From the NCBI RefSeq assembly GCF_900105185.1, contig NZ_FNTJ01000001.1, forward strand, positions 310,001 through 374,000: 64,000 nt of DNA, read 5' to 3'. The DNA comes from Pseudomonas saponiphila (GTDB taxonomy: Bacteria; Pseudomonadota; Gammaproteobacteria; Pseudomonadales; Pseudomonadaceae). A program made the position numbers and the translations under genes. A model generated the notes under the pieces. The model was not told the DNA's origin, did not search any database, and saw only the letters and a program-made list of their open reading frames with translations. This document shows, piece after piece, positions 8,124 to 16,425 of this stretch (position 1 is the stretch's first letter; every line of letters starts with the position of its first letter).

Positions 8124-9500
8124 ATGAACCGTAACCTGACCTTCAAACTCGGGGCCATTGGCCTGTTGATCGTGCTGTTGCTGATACCGCTGTTGATGAT
8201 CAGCGGCCTGATAGGCGAGCGCCAGAGCCTGCGCGACGGCGTGCTCGACGATATCGCCCGCAGCTCCAGCACCCAGCAGCAGATCAGCGGCCCGGTGATG
8301 GTGGTGGACTACCGCAAGACCGTGCGCACCTGGAAAACCGACGACAAGACCAAGAAGCGCTACCAGGAAACCAGCGAGCAACAGGGGCGGCTGTTTTTCC
8401 TGCCAGAGCATTTCGAACTGAACAGCAAGGCCCAGACCGAGTTGCGCGCCCGGGGGATCTACGAGGCGCGGCTGTTCCACGCCGACAACCACATCAGCGG
8501 CCATTTCGCCGTGCCCGAGCAGTACGGCATCAAGGAAGACTTCGCCGACTATCAGTTCGACCAGCCGTTCCTGGCGGTGGGCATCAGCGATATCCGCGGC
8601 ATCGAGAACGCCCTGCAACTGCAGCTCAACGGCCAGACCCTGGACTTTGCGCCGGGCACCTTTGTCAGCTGGCTGGACGAAGGCGTGCACGTATTGTTGC
8701 CGCCCCTGGACCTGAAGAAGAGCACCCGCCTGGACTTCGCCTTCGACCTGCGCCTGCAGGGCACCGGGCAACTGCAGGTGCTGCCGGTGGGCAAGACCAG
8801 CAAGGTGCTGCTGACGGCCAACTGGCCGCACCCGAGCTTTGTCGGCAACTATCTGCCGGTGCAACGTGAAGTCACCGAGCAGGGCTTTTCGGCGATCTGG
8901 CAGACCTCGTTCTTCTCCACCAACCTGGAACAGGCCATGGAGCGCTGCGCCTACAGCAGCCAATGCCAGGACTTCAACGGTCGCAGCTTTGGCGTGAGTT
9001 TCATCGACCCGGTGGACCAGTACCTGAAGAGCGACCGGGCGATCAAATATGCCTTGCTGTTCATCGGCCTGACCTTTGCCGGCTTCTTCCTGTTCGAAGT
9101 GCTCAAGAGCCTGTCGGTACACCCGATCCAGTACGGCCTGGTGGGCGTGGCGCTGGCCTTCTTCTACCTGTTGCTGCTGTCGCTCTCGGAACACCTGGGT
9201 TTCGAGCTGGCCTATGGCGTGTCGGCGGCGGCTTGCGTGGGCTTGATCGGCTTCTACGTCAGCCATGTGCTGCACAGCTGGCGCAATGGCGCGGTGTTCG
9301 CGCTGTCGCTGGCGGCCTTGTACGGCTTGCTGTATGGCCTGCTTAGCGCCGAGGACTATGCGCTGCTGATGGGCTCGCTGTTGCTGTTCGGCCTGCTGGG
9401 CGTGTTCATGGTGCTGACCCGCAAGCTGGACTGGTATGGCCTGGGCCAGCGCAAGCAACCGGCACCCCTGCAGTTCGACCTGGAGGCCGTCCATGAGTAA
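8124..9500 (+). CDS. creD: Cell envelope integrity protein CreD
   Basis: 458 residues. One N-terminal transmembrane helix (about 8-30) is followed by a large extracytoplasmic domain (about 35-300; FFLPEHFELNSKAQTELRARGIYEA and LDFAFDLRLQGTGQL are typical CreD blocks), and then a block of about six hydrophobic helices from residue 310 to 440. CreD is the CreB-dependent inner-membrane protein that influences envelope integrity and colicin or beta-lactam tolerance. ATG 8124 follows GGGAG. It is separated from creC by 91 bases holding the cre-tag-like repeat, so it can be induced separately from creBC. Confidence 0.92.
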   Translation: MNRNLTFKLGAIGLLIVLLLIPLLMISGLIGERQSLRDGVLDDIARSSSTQQQISGPVMVVDYRKTVRTWKTDDKTKKRYQETSEQQGRLFFLPEHFELNSKAQTELRARGIYEARLFHADNHISGHFAVPEQYGIKEDFADYQFDQPFLAVGISDIRGIENALQLQLNGQTLDFAPGTFVSWLDEGVHVLLPPLDLKKSTRLDFAFDLRLQGTGQLQVLPVGKTSKVLLTANWPHPSFVGNYLPVQREVTEQGFSAIWQTSFFSTNLEQAMERCAYSSQCQDFNGRSFGVSFIDPVDQYLKSDRAIKYALLFIGLTFAGFFLFEVLKSLSVHPIQYGLVGVALAFFYLLLLSLSEHLGFELAYGVSAAACVGLIGFYVSHVLHSWRNGAVFALSLAALYGLLYGLLSAEDYALLMGSLLLFGLLGVFMVLTRKLDWYGLGQRKQPAPLQFDLEAVHE

Positions 9501-9663
9501 GTCACTGGGCTTGCGTGAGGACCAGCGTCAGCGCGAGCGCCTGACGCAGCGGATTGGCCAGTTGTTTCCGCGGGATGCCTGGTGGCTGGTGCGCCAGCAA
9601 GCCGCTCCCCGTGCGGTAGGAGCCGGCTTGCCGGCGAACAGGCCGGAGCGCCTGACCGATTAG
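9493..9663 (+). CDS. Short hypothetical protein overlapping the creD end, C-terminus encoded by a REP element
   Basis: A 56-codon frame starts at ATG 9493, overlapping the creD stop codon by 8 bases. The first 36 residues (MSKSLGLREDQRQRERLTQR...) look like a normal charged helical protein, but the last 20 (VGAGLPANRPERLTD) are the translation of a REP repeat at 9616-9638. This pattern suggests the remnant of a longer gene cut short by REP insertion or recombination, or a chance frame. No family is recognised. Confidence 0.35.
   Translation: MSKSLGLREDQRQRERLTQRIGQLFPRDAWWLVRQQAAPRAVGAGLPANRPERLTD
9616..9638 (+). repeat. REP element (fluorescens type)
   Basis: A single copy of GTAGGAGCC-GGCTTGCCGGCGAA, containing the inner hairpin CCGGCTTGCCGG. 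It lies between creD and the convergent glutathione S-transferase gene and may end transcription or stabilise mRNA. Confidence 0.9.
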
Positions 9664-10289
9664 ACCGGTGGCCGGGTCGCCAGCATCGACGGCCGCTGGC
9701 TGACCTCCAGATACCAGGCCGCCAGCTTGGGCTGCTCCTGGCGCCATTCCAGATCGGGGTGGCGGAAGTCCAGGTAGCCCAGGGCGCAGGCGACGCTGAT
9801 GGCGGCCACATCGAAGTGGCTGGCCAGCTCGGCAATCGCCTCGGCCTCCAGCAACGCCAGGGCGCGGCGGATCTTGTCGCGCTGGCCGTCGAGCCACTGT
9901 TCCCAGTGTTTTTCCGGGGCGCGCAGGGCCAGTTCGTAGCGCACCAGTACCGAGGCGTCCATGATCCCGTCGGCCAGGGCCGCGAGGGTCAGGCGGCGCC
10001 AGCGGGCCGAGCCGTCCCGGGGGATCAGCGGGTTGCCGACGTGCTGCTGGTCCAGGTAATCGAGGATCACCCGGCTGTCATACAGCACCTGGCCGTCGGC
10101 CAGGCGCAGGGCGGGAATCTTGCCCAGGGGGTTGTCCTGGTTCAGGGCGGCGTCCGGGCTGACCGGGGTCAACTGGCTGGCGTGCAGGGCAACCCGGTTC
10201 AACTGACCGGTTTCATGCAGCAGCACCATGACCTTGCGTACGAAAGGTGATGCCGGGTTGTGGAACAGCGTCATGCTTGGGGTGGACAT
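9660..10289 (-). CDS. Glutathione S-transferase family protein
   Basis: 209 residues. The thioredoxin-fold N-terminal domain begins MTLFHNPASPFVRKVMVLLHETG, with Ser/Pro-Phe-Val-Arg at the glutathione-activating position, and contains NPLGKIPALRLADGQVLYDSRVILDYLD (glutathione-binding P-S/D motif YDSR). A helical C-terminal domain runs from about residue 90. It resembles soluble bacterial GSTs of the YibF/GstN type, which conjugate or reduce with glutathione. GAGGAATATTC before ATG 10289 supports the start; an upstream in-frame start lacks a ribosome site. It is a single-gene unit. The substrate cannot be read from the sequence. Confidence 0.87.
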   Translation of the reverse strand: MSTPSMTLFHNPASPFVRKVMVLLHETGQLNRVALHASQLTPVSPDAALNQDNPLGKIPALRLADGQVLYDSRVILDYLDQQHVGNPLIPRDGSARWRRLTLAALADGIMDASVLVRYELALRAPEKHWEQWLDGQRDKIRRALALLEAEAIAELASHFDVAAISVACALGYLDFRHPDLEWRQEQPKLAAWYLEVSQRPSMLATRPPV

Positions 10290-10389
10290 GAATATTCCTC
10301 GCGGGTGGAAGTCTCGCAGCCCGGGGATCTTAGCGCAGCCTGTGGCATGGGCCACAGGGGCGAGTGGCAGTAGCGACAAGGAGTGATGA

Positions 10390-10842
10390 ATGCGCAGGTC
10401 CTATCTTTTGCACGGGTTGTACAGCCTGGCCCTGACCCTGCTGGGCGCGCTGGCGGTGTATCTGGCCCTGCAGTATGAGTTTCGCCGCAAGGGCGAGGGT
10501 GAGCCGGAACTGATCATGGCGTTTGCCTACATCGCCTGGTACTGGGCGCTGCCGGCGCTGGCCCTGCCGGGACTGGCCTGCACCCTGTTGCGCCTGCGCG
10601 GTCCCGACCCGGTGACCCAGCTGTGGCGCTGGAGCCTGGCAGCCTGCTATGTGCCGCTGCTGGGGCTGGCCTTGTTCAGCGTGCTGGTGGCCATCGAGGC
10701 GTTCCAGGAAAACCGCGTGTTCATTCCGGTGATGCTGATCGGTCTCGGGCTTTCGATGTACCTGTGGCGCGGCTTCCCGGCGCCGGGTTCAGGCCGCCGG
10801 CTTGCGCCGCAACAGGCCGTGCAGGGCGATCAGCGTCGGTAG
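10390..10842 (+). CDS. Hypothetical four-helix membrane protein
   Basis: 150 residues, well supported by AAGGAG seven bases before ATG 10390. Hydrophobic segments are near 8-28, 43-67, 82-101 and 108-126, with short charged loops, so this is a polytopic inner-membrane protein. The C-terminal 25 residues are hydrophilic and overlap the 3' end of the convergent small gene. I do not recognise a family. It is divergent from the GST gene and shares a roughly 100-base promoter region with it. Confidence 0.65.
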   Translation: MRRSYLLHGLYSLALTLLGALAVYLALQYEFRRKGEGEPELIMAFAYIAWYWALPALALPGLACTLLRLRGPDPVTQLWRWSLAACYVPLLGLALFSVLVAIEAFQENRVFIPVMLIGLGLSMYLWRGFPAPGSGRRLAPQQAVQGDQRR

Positions 10843-10977
10843 GCCCAGGCCCAGCCAGCTCAGGCTGTCCCAGAGCCCGTCGCCCAACAGCGCGGCGAAC
10901 AACCCGGCGGCGCAGAGCAGGCCAAGCGCCAGCGGCGCGCCGAAGACCTTCCAGAAACTCGCTTGCCGCGGCTTCAT
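10789..10977 (-). CDS. Small membrane protein of the siderophore-uptake unit
   Basis: 62 residues: a charged N-terminus (MKPRQASFWK), two hydrophobic helices (about 12-31 and 36-54) and a basic tail. The start overlaps the stop of the PepSY protein gene as ATGA. In several Pseudomonas ferri-siderophore loci (for example fpvG-H) a PepSY-type membrane protein is followed by a very small membrane protein, and this gene fits that place. It may help assemble the iron-reducing or siderophore-modifying membrane complex. Homology to a named protein is not claimed. Confidence 0.65.
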   Translation of the reverse strand: MKPRQASFWKVFGAPLALGLLCAAGLFAALLGDGLWDSLSWLGLGLPTLIALHGLLRRKPAA

Positions 10978-12095
10978 CGACGCGCCTCCCGGATCGGCTG
11001 GCCGGCCCGTCGGCGGACGAGCCACAGGTACAGGCCGCTGCCCAGGACGATGAGGGTCAGCACATCCATCGCCGCCCACAGCAGCTTCATCGGCAGGCCG
11101 CCGTAGTCACCGAAATGCAGCGGCTGGGACATGCCCATGGCGTCCATGTACCAGGGGCGCGTGCCCACGGCGGTGACCTGCAGGCTGCTGGCGTCGATCA
11201 GCACCGGGGTCAGCAGGTGCGAGGTCAGGTGGCTGTCGCCCTTGAGGAATACTGCGTAGTGATGCTCGCTGGAAAAGCGCGTGCCGGGGAAGGCGATGAA
11301 ATCCGGTTGCATGCCCGGGGCCGCTTCCCTGGCGATCTCCAGCAGGCGGCTGGCCGGCGCCAGCGAAGTCAGCGCTGGGGCGTCGCGGTAGGGCGCAACC
11401 ATGGCGCTGAGGCTGTCGTTGCGCCAGGCGGCGATGATCAGGTCGGCGCAGGCGCTGATCACTCCGGTGACGCCCACCACCAGGGCCCAGGTCAGGGTCA
11501 CCACGCCGATCAGGTTGTGCAGGTCGAGCCAGCGCAGGCGGCGGGATTTGTCCTGGCGCACCGTGGCGAACTTCAGGCGGCGCATGAACGGCAGGTACAG
11601 CACCGTGCCGGAGACGATCGCCAGCACGAACAGCAGGCCCATGAAGGCCAGCAGCAGTTTGCCCGGCAGCCCGGCAAACAGGTCCACGTGCAGGCGCAGC
11701 ATGACCATCATCAACCCGCCGTTGGCCGAGGGCATGGCCACGGCCTCGCCGGTGCGGGCGTCGAGCATGAAGGTGTGGGACGAGTTGGGCTCGGTGCCGG
11801 CGGTCTTGGCCATGATCGCCGTCACGCCATTGGGCTCGTCTTCGTCCCAGCCGAAATACTGCATGACCTCGCCCGGGCGATGGGCCTCGGCAGCCTTGAC
11901 CAGCTGTTGCAGGTCCAGGTGGGGGGTGTCGGCGGGCATCTCCCGCAGCTCGGGGGCATCCCCCAGCAGATGGTCGATCTCGTGATGGAAGATCAGCGGC
12001 AGGCCGGTGAGCGCCAGCATCAGCAGGAACAGGGTGCAGATCAGGCTGGACCAGGTGTGGATCAAGGACCAGCGGCGGATGGTTGTGCTTTTCAT
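10974..12095 (-). CDS. PepSY-associated transmembrane protein, siderophore uptake type
   Basis: 373 residues with an N-terminal helix after MKSTTIRRWSLIHTWSSLICTLFLLMLALTGLPLIFHHEI, two central helices (around 135-160 and 185-210) and one at the C-terminus (around 335-360). This is the four-helix PepSY_TM pattern with His residues in the helices (IHTW, FHHEIDH, LHVDLF, LHNLIG). Relatives such as FpvG and FoxB take part in release of iron from internalised hydroxamate or pyoverdine siderophores. It follows the TonB receptor gene on the same strand, 63 bases downstream, and so belongs to the same uptake unit. Confidence 0.82.
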   Translation of the reverse strand: MKSTTIRRWSLIHTWSSLICTLFLLMLALTGLPLIFHHEIDHLLGDAPELREMPADTPHLDLQQLVKAAEAHRPGEVMQYFGWDEDEPNGVTAIMAKTAGTEPNSSHTFMLDARTGEAVAMPSANGGLMMVMLRLHVDLFAGLPGKLLLAFMGLLFVLAIVSGTVLYLPFMRRLKFATVRQDKSRRLRWLDLHNLIGVVTLTWALVVGVTGVISACADLIIAAWRNDSLSAMVAPYRDAPALTSLAPASRLLEIAREAAPGMQPDFIAFPGTRFSSEHHYAVFLKGDSHLTSHLLTPVLIDASSLQVTAVGTRPWYMDAMGMSQPLHFGDYGGLPMKLLWAAMDVLTLIVLGSGLYLWLVRRRAGQPIREARR

Positions 12096-12117
12096 TGCTT
12101 AGCCTTCAGACACAGCA

Positions 12118-12140
12118 AGGCCGCCCTTGGCGGACGGCCT
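12118..12140 (-). other. Hairpin between receptor and PepSY genes
   Basis: AGGCCGCCC and its near-complement CGGACGGCCT flank TTGG, giving a stem with one mismatch and no T-run. It could be a processing or stabilising stem in the receptor-PepSY transcript rather than a terminator. Confidence 0.35.
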
Positions 12141-12158
12141 GGTGGTTAACTCAGCCGC

Positions 12159-14588
12159 TTACCATTGATAGGTGGCACTGGCGACCACGCTGCGCTGATC
12201 GCCGAAATAGCAGTAGGAGGCGTCGCAGGTGGACAGGTAGTCCTTGTCGAACAAGTTGGTGGCGTTGAGCTTCAGCGAGGCGCCCTTGAGGCTGTTGTCC
12301 AGGCGGCCGAGGTCATAGTGTACGGCGGCATCGAACACCGTGTAGGCGTTGGCCTTGCCCAGCCAGGTGTTGGCCTGGTCGCCATAGGTATTGCCGGTGT
12401 AGCGGGCCCCGGCCCCGATACCGAAGCCGTCGAGCACCCCGCTGTGCCAGGTGTAGTCGGTCCACAGGGAGGCTTGCTGGTTGGGCATCAGTTGCAGGCG
12501 GTTGCCTTGGTAGATGCCTTTTTTTACCTCGGACTTGGCCAGGGTGTACGCGGCGATGACCTTGAGGTTGTCGGTCACGTCGGACACCGCTTCCAGTTCC
12601 AGGCCCTTGACCTTCACTTCGCCGGTCTGGTTGGTGACCGACTCGCCACCGGCGCCGATGCTGGTTACCAGGACATTCTTCTGGGTCAGGTCGTAGACCG
12701 CCGCACTGAGCAGCGTGTTCGAACCCGGCGGTTGATACTTGATGCCCAGCTCCCACTGTTTACCTTCCGTGGGTTTATACGATTCGGTCGGTGAAGCGCT
12801 GGCGTTGCTCGCTGGCTGGAACGATTCGGCGTAGGACAGGTACGGCACAACCCCCGAGTCGAACACATAGCTCAGCGCCGCATTGCCACTGAAGTTCTTG
12901 CTGCGATCGGTGTTGGTCACGTCCTTCTTGTTGAGGTAGGTGGTGCCCTGGTGCACCCAGTCCTCGCGGCCACCCAGGGTCAGGCGCCATTGGTTCAGGG
13001 CCATTTGGTCCTGGACGTAGAGGCCGGTCTGGATGGTTTTCTGGTCGTAGTCGTAATAGGCGTTGGCGCGCGCCGGGCGGACGATCGGCTGGCCATAGAC
13101 CGGGTTGAAGATATTGGTTTTGCCCCCGTCGCCGTAAATCGACAGGTATGAAGTGCTGGTGCGCTGGTGATCCAGGCCGATGAGCAGCGTGTGGTCGATG
13201 TCGCCGGTGGCGAAGTTGGCCTGGAAGTTGTTGTCGACCGCGAACTGACCGATGTCCTCGTTGACGTTGGTCGAGGTACGGCTGATGTTGCCCGCCGCAT
13301 CTGCCGGAGCGTAGGCGTAGGAGCCCACGGTCAACTGCTGGAAGGACAGCTCCGACTTGGTGTAGCGCAGGTTCTGGCGGAACTGCCAGACATCGCTGAA
13401 CCGGTGCTCGAAGGCGTAGCCCAGGGCGTAGTAGGTGCGGTCGTAGAACTCGTAGTCCGGGTCGCCCAGGTTCTTGTGATGGGAGACTTGGCCCAAGGGC
13501 GATTTGATCTTGGTGCCCTGGATCGGCATGAACTGGCTGGTGGCGCCGGTATCGTCGCGGGTGAACTGCGAGAGCAGGGTCAGGCTGGTGTCGGGATCGA
13601 TGTTCCAGGTCAGGCTGGGGGCGATGTTGTAGCGCTTGTTGTCGATGTGATCGACCTGGGTGCCAGCATCGCGTACCACACCGCTGAGCCCGTAGAGGAA
13701 CTGGCCTTGATCGTCGATCTTGCCGGTGCTGGCGAAGTTGATCTGGCGGTAGTTGTCGCTGCCGTACTGAATCTGCACGGCATGGCTGGTTTGCGCGCTG
13801 GGGCGGCGGCTGACCATGTCCAGCAGGCCGCCCGGCGGGGTCTGGCCATACACCGAGGACGCCGGGCCACGTAGCAGGGCCAGGCGATCGAGGTTCCAGG
13901 TCTCCGCTTTCGGGTTGGCATATGCGCCACGGGGCAGGGGCAGGCCGTCGAGGAACTGGGTGGGCTCGAAGCCACGCACGCGCATCCAGTCATAGCGGGT
14001 GTCGCTGCCGTAGCTGGCGGAAACAATACCGGGCATGTAGCGCACGGCGTCGTCGAGATTCTGCACGTTACGGTCTTCCATCTGCTGGCGGGTAGCGACG
14101 GAGATCGAGCGCGGTGCTTCGACCAGCGCGGTGTCGGTCTTGGTGCCGGCGGCGGTACGCGTGGCGAGGTAACCGTCGACCGGGCCCCAGGCACTTTCGC
14201 CAGCCTGCTGGCCGGTGATGTTGGTTTCCGGCAGGGCGACCACGCCGTCGGTGCTTGCCGCCAGGCTGTAGCTGCCGGCACTGCTGTGTTGCAACTGCAA
14301 ACCGGTACCTCGCAGGGCCTCACGCAGGGCGCCGGGGGCATCGAACTGGCCCTTGACCGGGGCCGAGGTCTTGCCCGCCGCCAGGGACGGATCGAGGCTC
14401 AGGGCCAGGCCGGCCTGGCTGGCGATCTGGTTCAGGGTGCTGGCCAAGGGCGCGGCCGGCAGGTCGTAGGCGCGCACGCTGGACGCTTGCTCGGCGGCCA
14501 TCAGGCCCTGGCTGGCCAGCGGGGCGCAGAGGGCGATGGCGACAGCCAGCAGGCTGGGGCGTAACAGGGTGTCTAGCGAGCGGGACAT
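12159..14588 (-). CDS. TonB-dependent siderophore receptor with N-terminal signalling domain (FoxA/FiuA-like)
   Basis: 809 residues. A signal peptide occupies about 1-31. A secretin/TonB short N-terminal (STN) signalling domain follows (YDLPAAPLASTLNQIASQAGLALSLDPSLAAGK..., about 42-92). The plug (about 145-270) contains APRSISVATRQQMEDRNVQNLDDAVRYMPGI and VRGFEPTQFLDGLPL. A 22-strand barrel ends LFDKDYLSTCDASYCYFGDQRSVVASATYQW with the terminal aromatic residue. The STN domain pairs with the FecR and sigma genes just upstream: a ferri-siderophore signal passes from receptor to FecR to sigma. The C-terminal block resembles hydroxamate receptors (ferrichrome/ferrioxamine), but the ligand is not determined. 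ATG 14588 has AGGAG eight bases upstream. Confidence 0.9.
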   Translation of the reverse strand: MSRSLDTLLRPSLLAVAIALCAPLASQGLMAAEQASSVRAYDLPAAPLASTLNQIASQAGLALSLDPSLAAGKTSAPVKGQFDAPGALREALRGTGLQLQHSSAGSYSLAASTDGVVALPETNITGQQAGESAWGPVDGYLATRTAAGTKTDTALVEAPRSISVATRQQMEDRNVQNLDDAVRYMPGIVSASYGSDTRYDWMRVRGFEPTQFLDGLPLPRGAYANPKAETWNLDRLALLRGPASSVYGQTPPGGLLDMVSRRPSAQTSHAVQIQYGSDNYRQINFASTGKIDDQGQFLYGLSGVVRDAGTQVDHIDNKRYNIAPSLTWNIDPDTSLTLLSQFTRDDTGATSQFMPIQGTKIKSPLGQVSHHKNLGDPDYEFYDRTYYALGYAFEHRFSDVWQFRQNLRYTKSELSFQQLTVGSYAYAPADAAGNISRTSTNVNEDIGQFAVDNNFQANFATGDIDHTLLIGLDHQRTSTSYLSIYGDGGKTNIFNPVYGQPIVRPARANAYYDYDQKTIQTGLYVQDQMALNQWRLTLGGREDWVHQGTTYLNKKDVTNTDRSKNFSGNAALSYVFDSGVVPYLSYAESFQPASNASASPTESYKPTEGKQWELGIKYQPPGSNTLLSAAVYDLTQKNVLVTSIGAGGESVTNQTGEVKVKGLELEAVSDVTDNLKVIAAYTLAKSEVKKGIYQGNRLQLMPNQQASLWTDYTWHSGVLDGFGIGAGARYTGNTYGDQANTWLGKANAYTVFDAAVHYDLGRLDNSLKGASLKLNATNLFDKDYLSTCDASYCYFGDQRSVVASATYQW

Positions 14589-14696
14589 GGGGCGGCTCCT
14601 GAATGGAAATGTTTCGCAATTGCCTAGGTGCCGGACGAGATTGGAAAAGTGATAGGGCGGATTGAAAATAATTTCGATTCGGATGGATGGTGGGCG

Positions 14697-14753
14697 CTTC
14701 GCTGGCAAGCCAGCTCCTACGGGATCGGTGTAGGAGCCAGCTTGCTGGCGAAG
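14697..14753. repeat. Inverted pair of REP elements
   Basis: Two REP copies face each other (14697-14720 and 14730-14753; TTCGCTGGCAAGCCAGC...CTAC and GTAGGAGCCAGCTTGCTGGCGAA). They form a BIME-like cruciform between the FecR stop and the receptor start. The pair could separate receptor expression from the sigma-FecR transcript. Confidence 0.9.
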
Positions 14754-14768
14754 GTCGCGACACCGATC

Positions 14769-15746
14769 TCAGCGTTTGGCGTCGGCCTTGGCCGTCACGG
14801 TTACCCACCAGTCGGTGTGCCGCTCGATCTGCACCGGCAGTGTCGGCAGCAGGGCATTGAGCGCGAGGTCAGTGTCCTGCAGCGGAAAGCTGCCGGTAAT
14901 GCGCAGGTCGGCCACTTCCGGGGCGACGCCCAGGTGACCACGGCGATAACGACCCAGTTCGGCGATCAGGTCGCCGAGGCGGATGTTGTCCACCACCAGC
15001 ATGCCCCGGGTCCAGGCGTCGGCCCCCGGGGTCAGGCTCGGCAACGGCTCCAGGCCAGCGCGGCGCATCAGCACTTGCTGGCCCTGCTTGAACACCTGCT
15101 CGCCCTGAGCGGCTTGCGGTCGCGCCGCCACCGCCGATTGCAGCACCCCGAGGCGGGTGCCCTGGTCTTCACGCTGGACCAGGAACCGCGTGCCCAGGGC
15201 GCGCATTTGGCCGTCGCGGGTTTCGACGATGAAGGGGCGGCTGTCGTTGTGCCCGGTTTCGATGAGGATTTCGCCTTCCTGGAGAACGATCCGGCGCTGC
15301 TTGTCATCGAAGCGCACATCCAGCGCACTGTGGGTGTTGAGGTTGATCACCGTACCGTCTGTCAGGCGCAGGGTGCGCTGCTCACCGGTGGCGGTGCGCT
15401 GGTCGGCCAGCCAGTAATCCACTGGCAGGTAACGCTCCCCGGCAAACAGCGCCAGCCCGACCACCAGCACCACGCTGGCGACTCCACGCCCCAGCTTGCG
15501 CACCTGCCGCCGCAGGCCTTCGCGCGATTGCAGCAAGGCGTTGCGCGCAGGCCCCGAGGCGACGCTGACACGTTGGTCGAGCATGCCCAGTTGGCGCCAG
15601 GCCCGGGCATGTTCTTCATGGGCGGCGTGCCATTTGGCGAACTCCTCGTGCTCCAGTGCGCTGGCATCGCCATCCAGCGACAATTGCCAGGCGATGGCGG
15701 CGTCCAGCACCCGTGCCGACACCGGTTTGCAACTGATGGGGGTCAT
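14769..15746 (-). CDS. FecR-type anti-sigma/signal transducer
   Basis: 325 residues. The N-terminal DUF4880-like cytoplasmic domain (about 8-60: VLDAAIAWQLSLDGDASALEHEEFAKWHAAHEEHARAWRQ) binds the sigma factor. A transmembrane helix lies at about 87-103. The FecR domain (about 120-215: TATGEQRTLRLTDGTVINLNTHSALDVRFDDKQRRIVLQEGEILIETGHN) and a C-terminal DUF4974/STN-like domain contact the receptor in the periplasm. The start codon overlaps the sigma stop as ATGA. It passes the ferri-siderophore signal from the downstream receptor to the sigma factor. Confidence 0.93.
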   Translation of the reverse strand: MTPISCKPVSARVLDAAIAWQLSLDGDASALEHEEFAKWHAAHEEHARAWRQLGMLDQRVSVASGPARNALLQSREGLRRQVRKLGRGVASVVLVVGLALFAGERYLPVDYWLADQRTATGEQRTLRLTDGTVINLNTHSALDVRFDDKQRRIVLQEGEILIETGHNDSRPFIVETRDGQMRALGTRFLVQREDQGTRLGVLQSAVAARPQAAQGEQVFKQGQQVLMRRAGLEPLPSLTPGADAWTRGMLVVDNIRLGDLIAELGRYRRGHLGVAPEVADLRITGSFPLQDTDLALNALLPTLPVQIERHTDWWVTVTAKADAKR

Positions 15747-16261
15747 AGCGGCTCCCCGTACAGGGCGATGTAGCACTGGCGAATACCCTGGGCCAGGTAC
15801 TGGCGCACCCGAGGCACCGAAACCCCGAGCCGCCCGGCGATCTCGGCGTGGCTCAGGCCGTCGAGGCGGCTGTGGAGGAAGGCCATGCGCGCCTTGCTCG
15901 AAAGCTTGCCCAGCAGGCGGTCGATGGCCTTGAGGTCTTCGAGGATCATCTGTTGTTGCTCCGGCGAGGGCTGCTCACCCTCGGGAATCAACATCAGTTC
16001 GTTGAGGTAGGCCTGTTCCAGCGCGGCGCGGCGGAAATAATCGAACAGCAGGCCCTTGGCGATCGCCACCAGGAATGCCCGGGGCTCCCGGGGCGTCTTG
16101 AGTTCGTCACGGCCCAGCAGGCGCACGAAGGTGTCCTGGCTGAGGTCCTCGGCCCGCTGGCTGCAGGCCACGTTGCGCCGCAGCCAGGCCAGCAGCCAAC
16201 CACGATGGTCGCGATACAACGCACCAACCAGCTCATTGCGAGGGCTTTGGACTGACGACAA
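15743..16261 (-). CDS. ECF sigma factor of the iron-starvation (FecI) type
   Basis: 172 residues with region 2 (LYRDHRGWLLAWLRRNVACSQRAEDLSQDTFVRLL) and region 4 (LDGLSHAEIAGRLGVSVPRVRQYLAQGIRQCY), both diagnostic of FecI/FpvI/FoxI-class sigma factors. It should direct transcription of the receptor gene when the FecR partner signals. The start is TTG 16261, with GGTGAG five bases upstream; no ATG or GTG lies in a better place. A Fur-box-like sequence upstream fits iron repression. It is the first gene of a five-gene minus-strand unit reaching the small membrane protein. Confidence 0.92.
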   Translation of the reverse strand: MSSVQSPRNELVGALYRDHRGWLLAWLRRNVACSQRAEDLSQDTFVRLLGRDELKTPREPRAFLVAIAKGLLFDYFRRAALEQAYLNELMLIPEGEQPSPEQQQMILEDLKAIDRLLGKLSSKARMAFLHSRLDGLSHAEIAGRLGVSVPRVRQYLAQGIRQCYIALYGEPL

Positions 16262-16290
16262 CGGGACTCACCAATCGGGAAGGTTAAAGT

Positions 16291-16310
16291 AACGAGAATT
16301 ATTCGCGATT
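16291..16310 (-). promoter_or_regulatory. Possible Fur box upstream of the FecI-type sigma gene
   Basis: The stretch AACGAGAATTATTCGCGATT, 30 to 49 bases upstream of the sigma start, resembles Pseudomonas Fur boxes of the GATAATTATTCGCATT form, with clear agreement in GAGAAT-TATTCGC. Iron-responsive repression of such sigma genes is the established rule. The match to the 19-base consensus is only partial. Confidence 0.45.
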
Positions 16311-16425
16311 GTCGCAGAGGCGAAACAGTGGCGCAATTGACGTCGGTCGGTTGCCTTGCTGCTGAAGGTGGCTGCTGCTGAAGAGGTTGGTCTGCAGAGA
16401 AAGCCCGTTGCGCCGCTGCGGTGGA

